Origin: Mechercharimyces sp. CAU 1602
GTDB lineage: Bacteria; Bacillota; Bacilli; Thermoactinomycetales; JANTPT01
Assembly: GCF_024753565.1 (NCBI RefSeq)
Contig: NZ_JANTPT010000006.1
Coordinates: 1 to 32,959, forward strand
Reading direction: 5' to 3'
DNA length: 32,959 nucleotides
The translations under genes were made by a program, and so were the position numbers. Positions 32,219-32,959 of the stretch are shown in pieces. Below the pieces are notes generated by a model. That model did no database searches, had not been told where the DNA came from, and was given only the letters and a program-made list of their open reading frames with translations. How positions within the stretch are numbered: the stretch's first letter is position 1; each line of letters begins with the position of its first letter.

Positions 32219-32682
32219 TTCATCATCTCCTTGGGCAATCCGTATTTCATTATCAAACCTGAAACATGAATCAACCAAATATTAGCTGACTTACGAATAT
32301 CTATTGGATGAAAACGTCCTTCAAGTATCCTTTGACGGATACCACGTATCCTCCAAACATTCTCTGCTTCTTGAGTTGTAATCCAAGGAGATCCCCCTAT
32401 CACCCATAAGATAATAGACCCTCTCTGATCCCTAATATAAGGAGAATACTCTTCTACCTCCTGCAATAAAACAAGAAGACACTCAGCCACAGACCTCTTA
32501 ACATCAATCTTCATTTCATCTTTAACCCAAATAACTTCTTTCCATCGAGAATCATTTAAAGAAATCCATAGAGGATCCATTGAATCAATTGAGCACATAG
32601 GAGCCATCATAGTATCTCCATTCAATACAAAAGGACCTACAGCAAATAGTTGGTCTAAATACTGAAAACAATATACCACCAC
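32215..32682 (-). CDS. Unknown protein coupled to the coupling ATPase
   Basis: A 155-residue soluble protein rich in Trp and Ile; segments such as GSIILWVIGGSPWITTQEAE suggest an alpha/beta fold. GTG start after AAAGGAGAAAA. Its stop overlaps the ATG of the coupling-protein gene, so it is probably a partner of that protein. No family recognised. Confidence 0.6.
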   Translation of the reverse strand: MVVYCFQYLDQLFAVGPFVLNGDTMMAPMCSIDSMDPLWISLNDSRWKEVIWVKDEMKIDVKRSVAECLLVLLQEVEEYSPYIRDQRGSIILWVIGGSPWITTQEAENVWRIRGIRQRILEGRFHPIDIRKSANIWLIHVSGLIMKYGLPKEMMK

Positions 32683-32713
32683 TTTTCTCCTTTACTAGTA
32701 TTTACACAGTTAT

Positions 32714-32741
32714 TTTATAGTACGAAATCGTACTATGTCAA
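32714..32741 (-). promoter_or_regulatory. Promoter with palindromic operator for the coupling-protein operon
   Basis: Minus-strand TTGACA (32736-32741) and TATAAA (32714-32719) are 16 bp apart. The spacer is a palindrome, ATAGTACGAAATCGTACTAT (plus strand 32717-32736). Its half ATAGTACG also lies in the spacer of the transfer-operon promoter at 21550-21557. Confidence 0.75.
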
Positions 32742-32749
32742 CCTATCCC

Positions 32750-32959
32750 GCCACCCCCAGCTTCTCCCCCTAAAAGACCTAAAGACTAAAAGCCTCTCTG
32801 TTCCCCTAGTGAATATAAAAAGGGAAGTGGCTTGTTGCCACCCCCAGCTTCTCCCCCTAAAAGACCTAAAGACTAAAAGCCTCTCTGTTCCCCTAGTGAA
32901 TATAAAAAGGGAAGTGGCTTGTTGCCACCCCCAGCTTCTCCCCCTAAAAGACCTAAAGA
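32750..32959. repeat. 87-bp tandem direct repeats, right end
   Basis: Two complete units (32750-32836, 32837-32923) and 36 bases of a third, identical to the units at 1-184. The last 123 bases equal the first 123. The array separates the coupling-protein promoter from the end of the replication gene if the molecule is closed into a circle. Confidence 0.9.

Overview
The window looks like a nearly complete circular conjugative plasmid of a Gram-positive, low-GC Bacillota host. A Bacillales relative is the best guess; I cannot name the genus. The reasons are strong AGGAGG-type ribosome sites, frequent GTG and TTG starts, a sortase with its substrate, a Tcp-like (Gram-positive) type IV secretion set, and no rRNA, tRNA or housekeeping genes. 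The last 36 to 123 bases repeat the first ones inside an 87-bp tandem repeat, as expected when a circular molecule is cut inside a repeat. Copy number of that repeat is therefore uncertain.

Layout. 1-2200: 87-bp repeats, a primase-like replication protein read leftward, then a leader rich in inverted repeats. 2224-3213: one plus-strand gene of unknown role. 3300-8500: about fifteen small minus-strand genes, mostly unknown. They include zinc-ribbon and membrane microproteins, and an operon led by a ribbon-helix-helix (RHH) repressor with its operator. 8500-9260: non-coding, hairpins and G-runs. 9266-10667: a serine resolvase and a coiled-coil protein. 10957-11640: a Cys-containing protein with an unclear start.

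11785-21575 is one leftward transfer operon driven by a good promoter at 21545-21574. Its order is a cell-wall-anchored repeat protein, sortase, TcpC-like, TcpD-like, TcpE-like, VirB4 ATPase, an NTF2-like anchored protein, VirB6-like channel, a membrane-anchored protein, a lytic transglycosylase/M23 hydrolase, and a tiny Cys-rich membrane protein. The coupling ATPase lies apart at 29165-32218 behind its own promoter (32714-32741). Both promoters carry ATAGTACG in the spacer, which suggests joint control. 22167-23650 is a ParM/ParR/parC partition cassette. 23753-24829 holds a MerR-like coiled-coil protein and a double-RHH protein.

24860-28204 is the most unusual part. A 900-bp non-coding block (27298-28204) packed with inverted repeats, 60-bp repeats and 15-bp iterons precedes a Replic_Relax-type gene. 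A compact, diverged copy of its key elements lies at 25003-25280 in the same order. Two hairpins shared by the copies differ by paired (compensatory) base changes, so the folded form appears to be selected. I infer an origin of transfer or replication and a shorter second copy, with five small genes between them.
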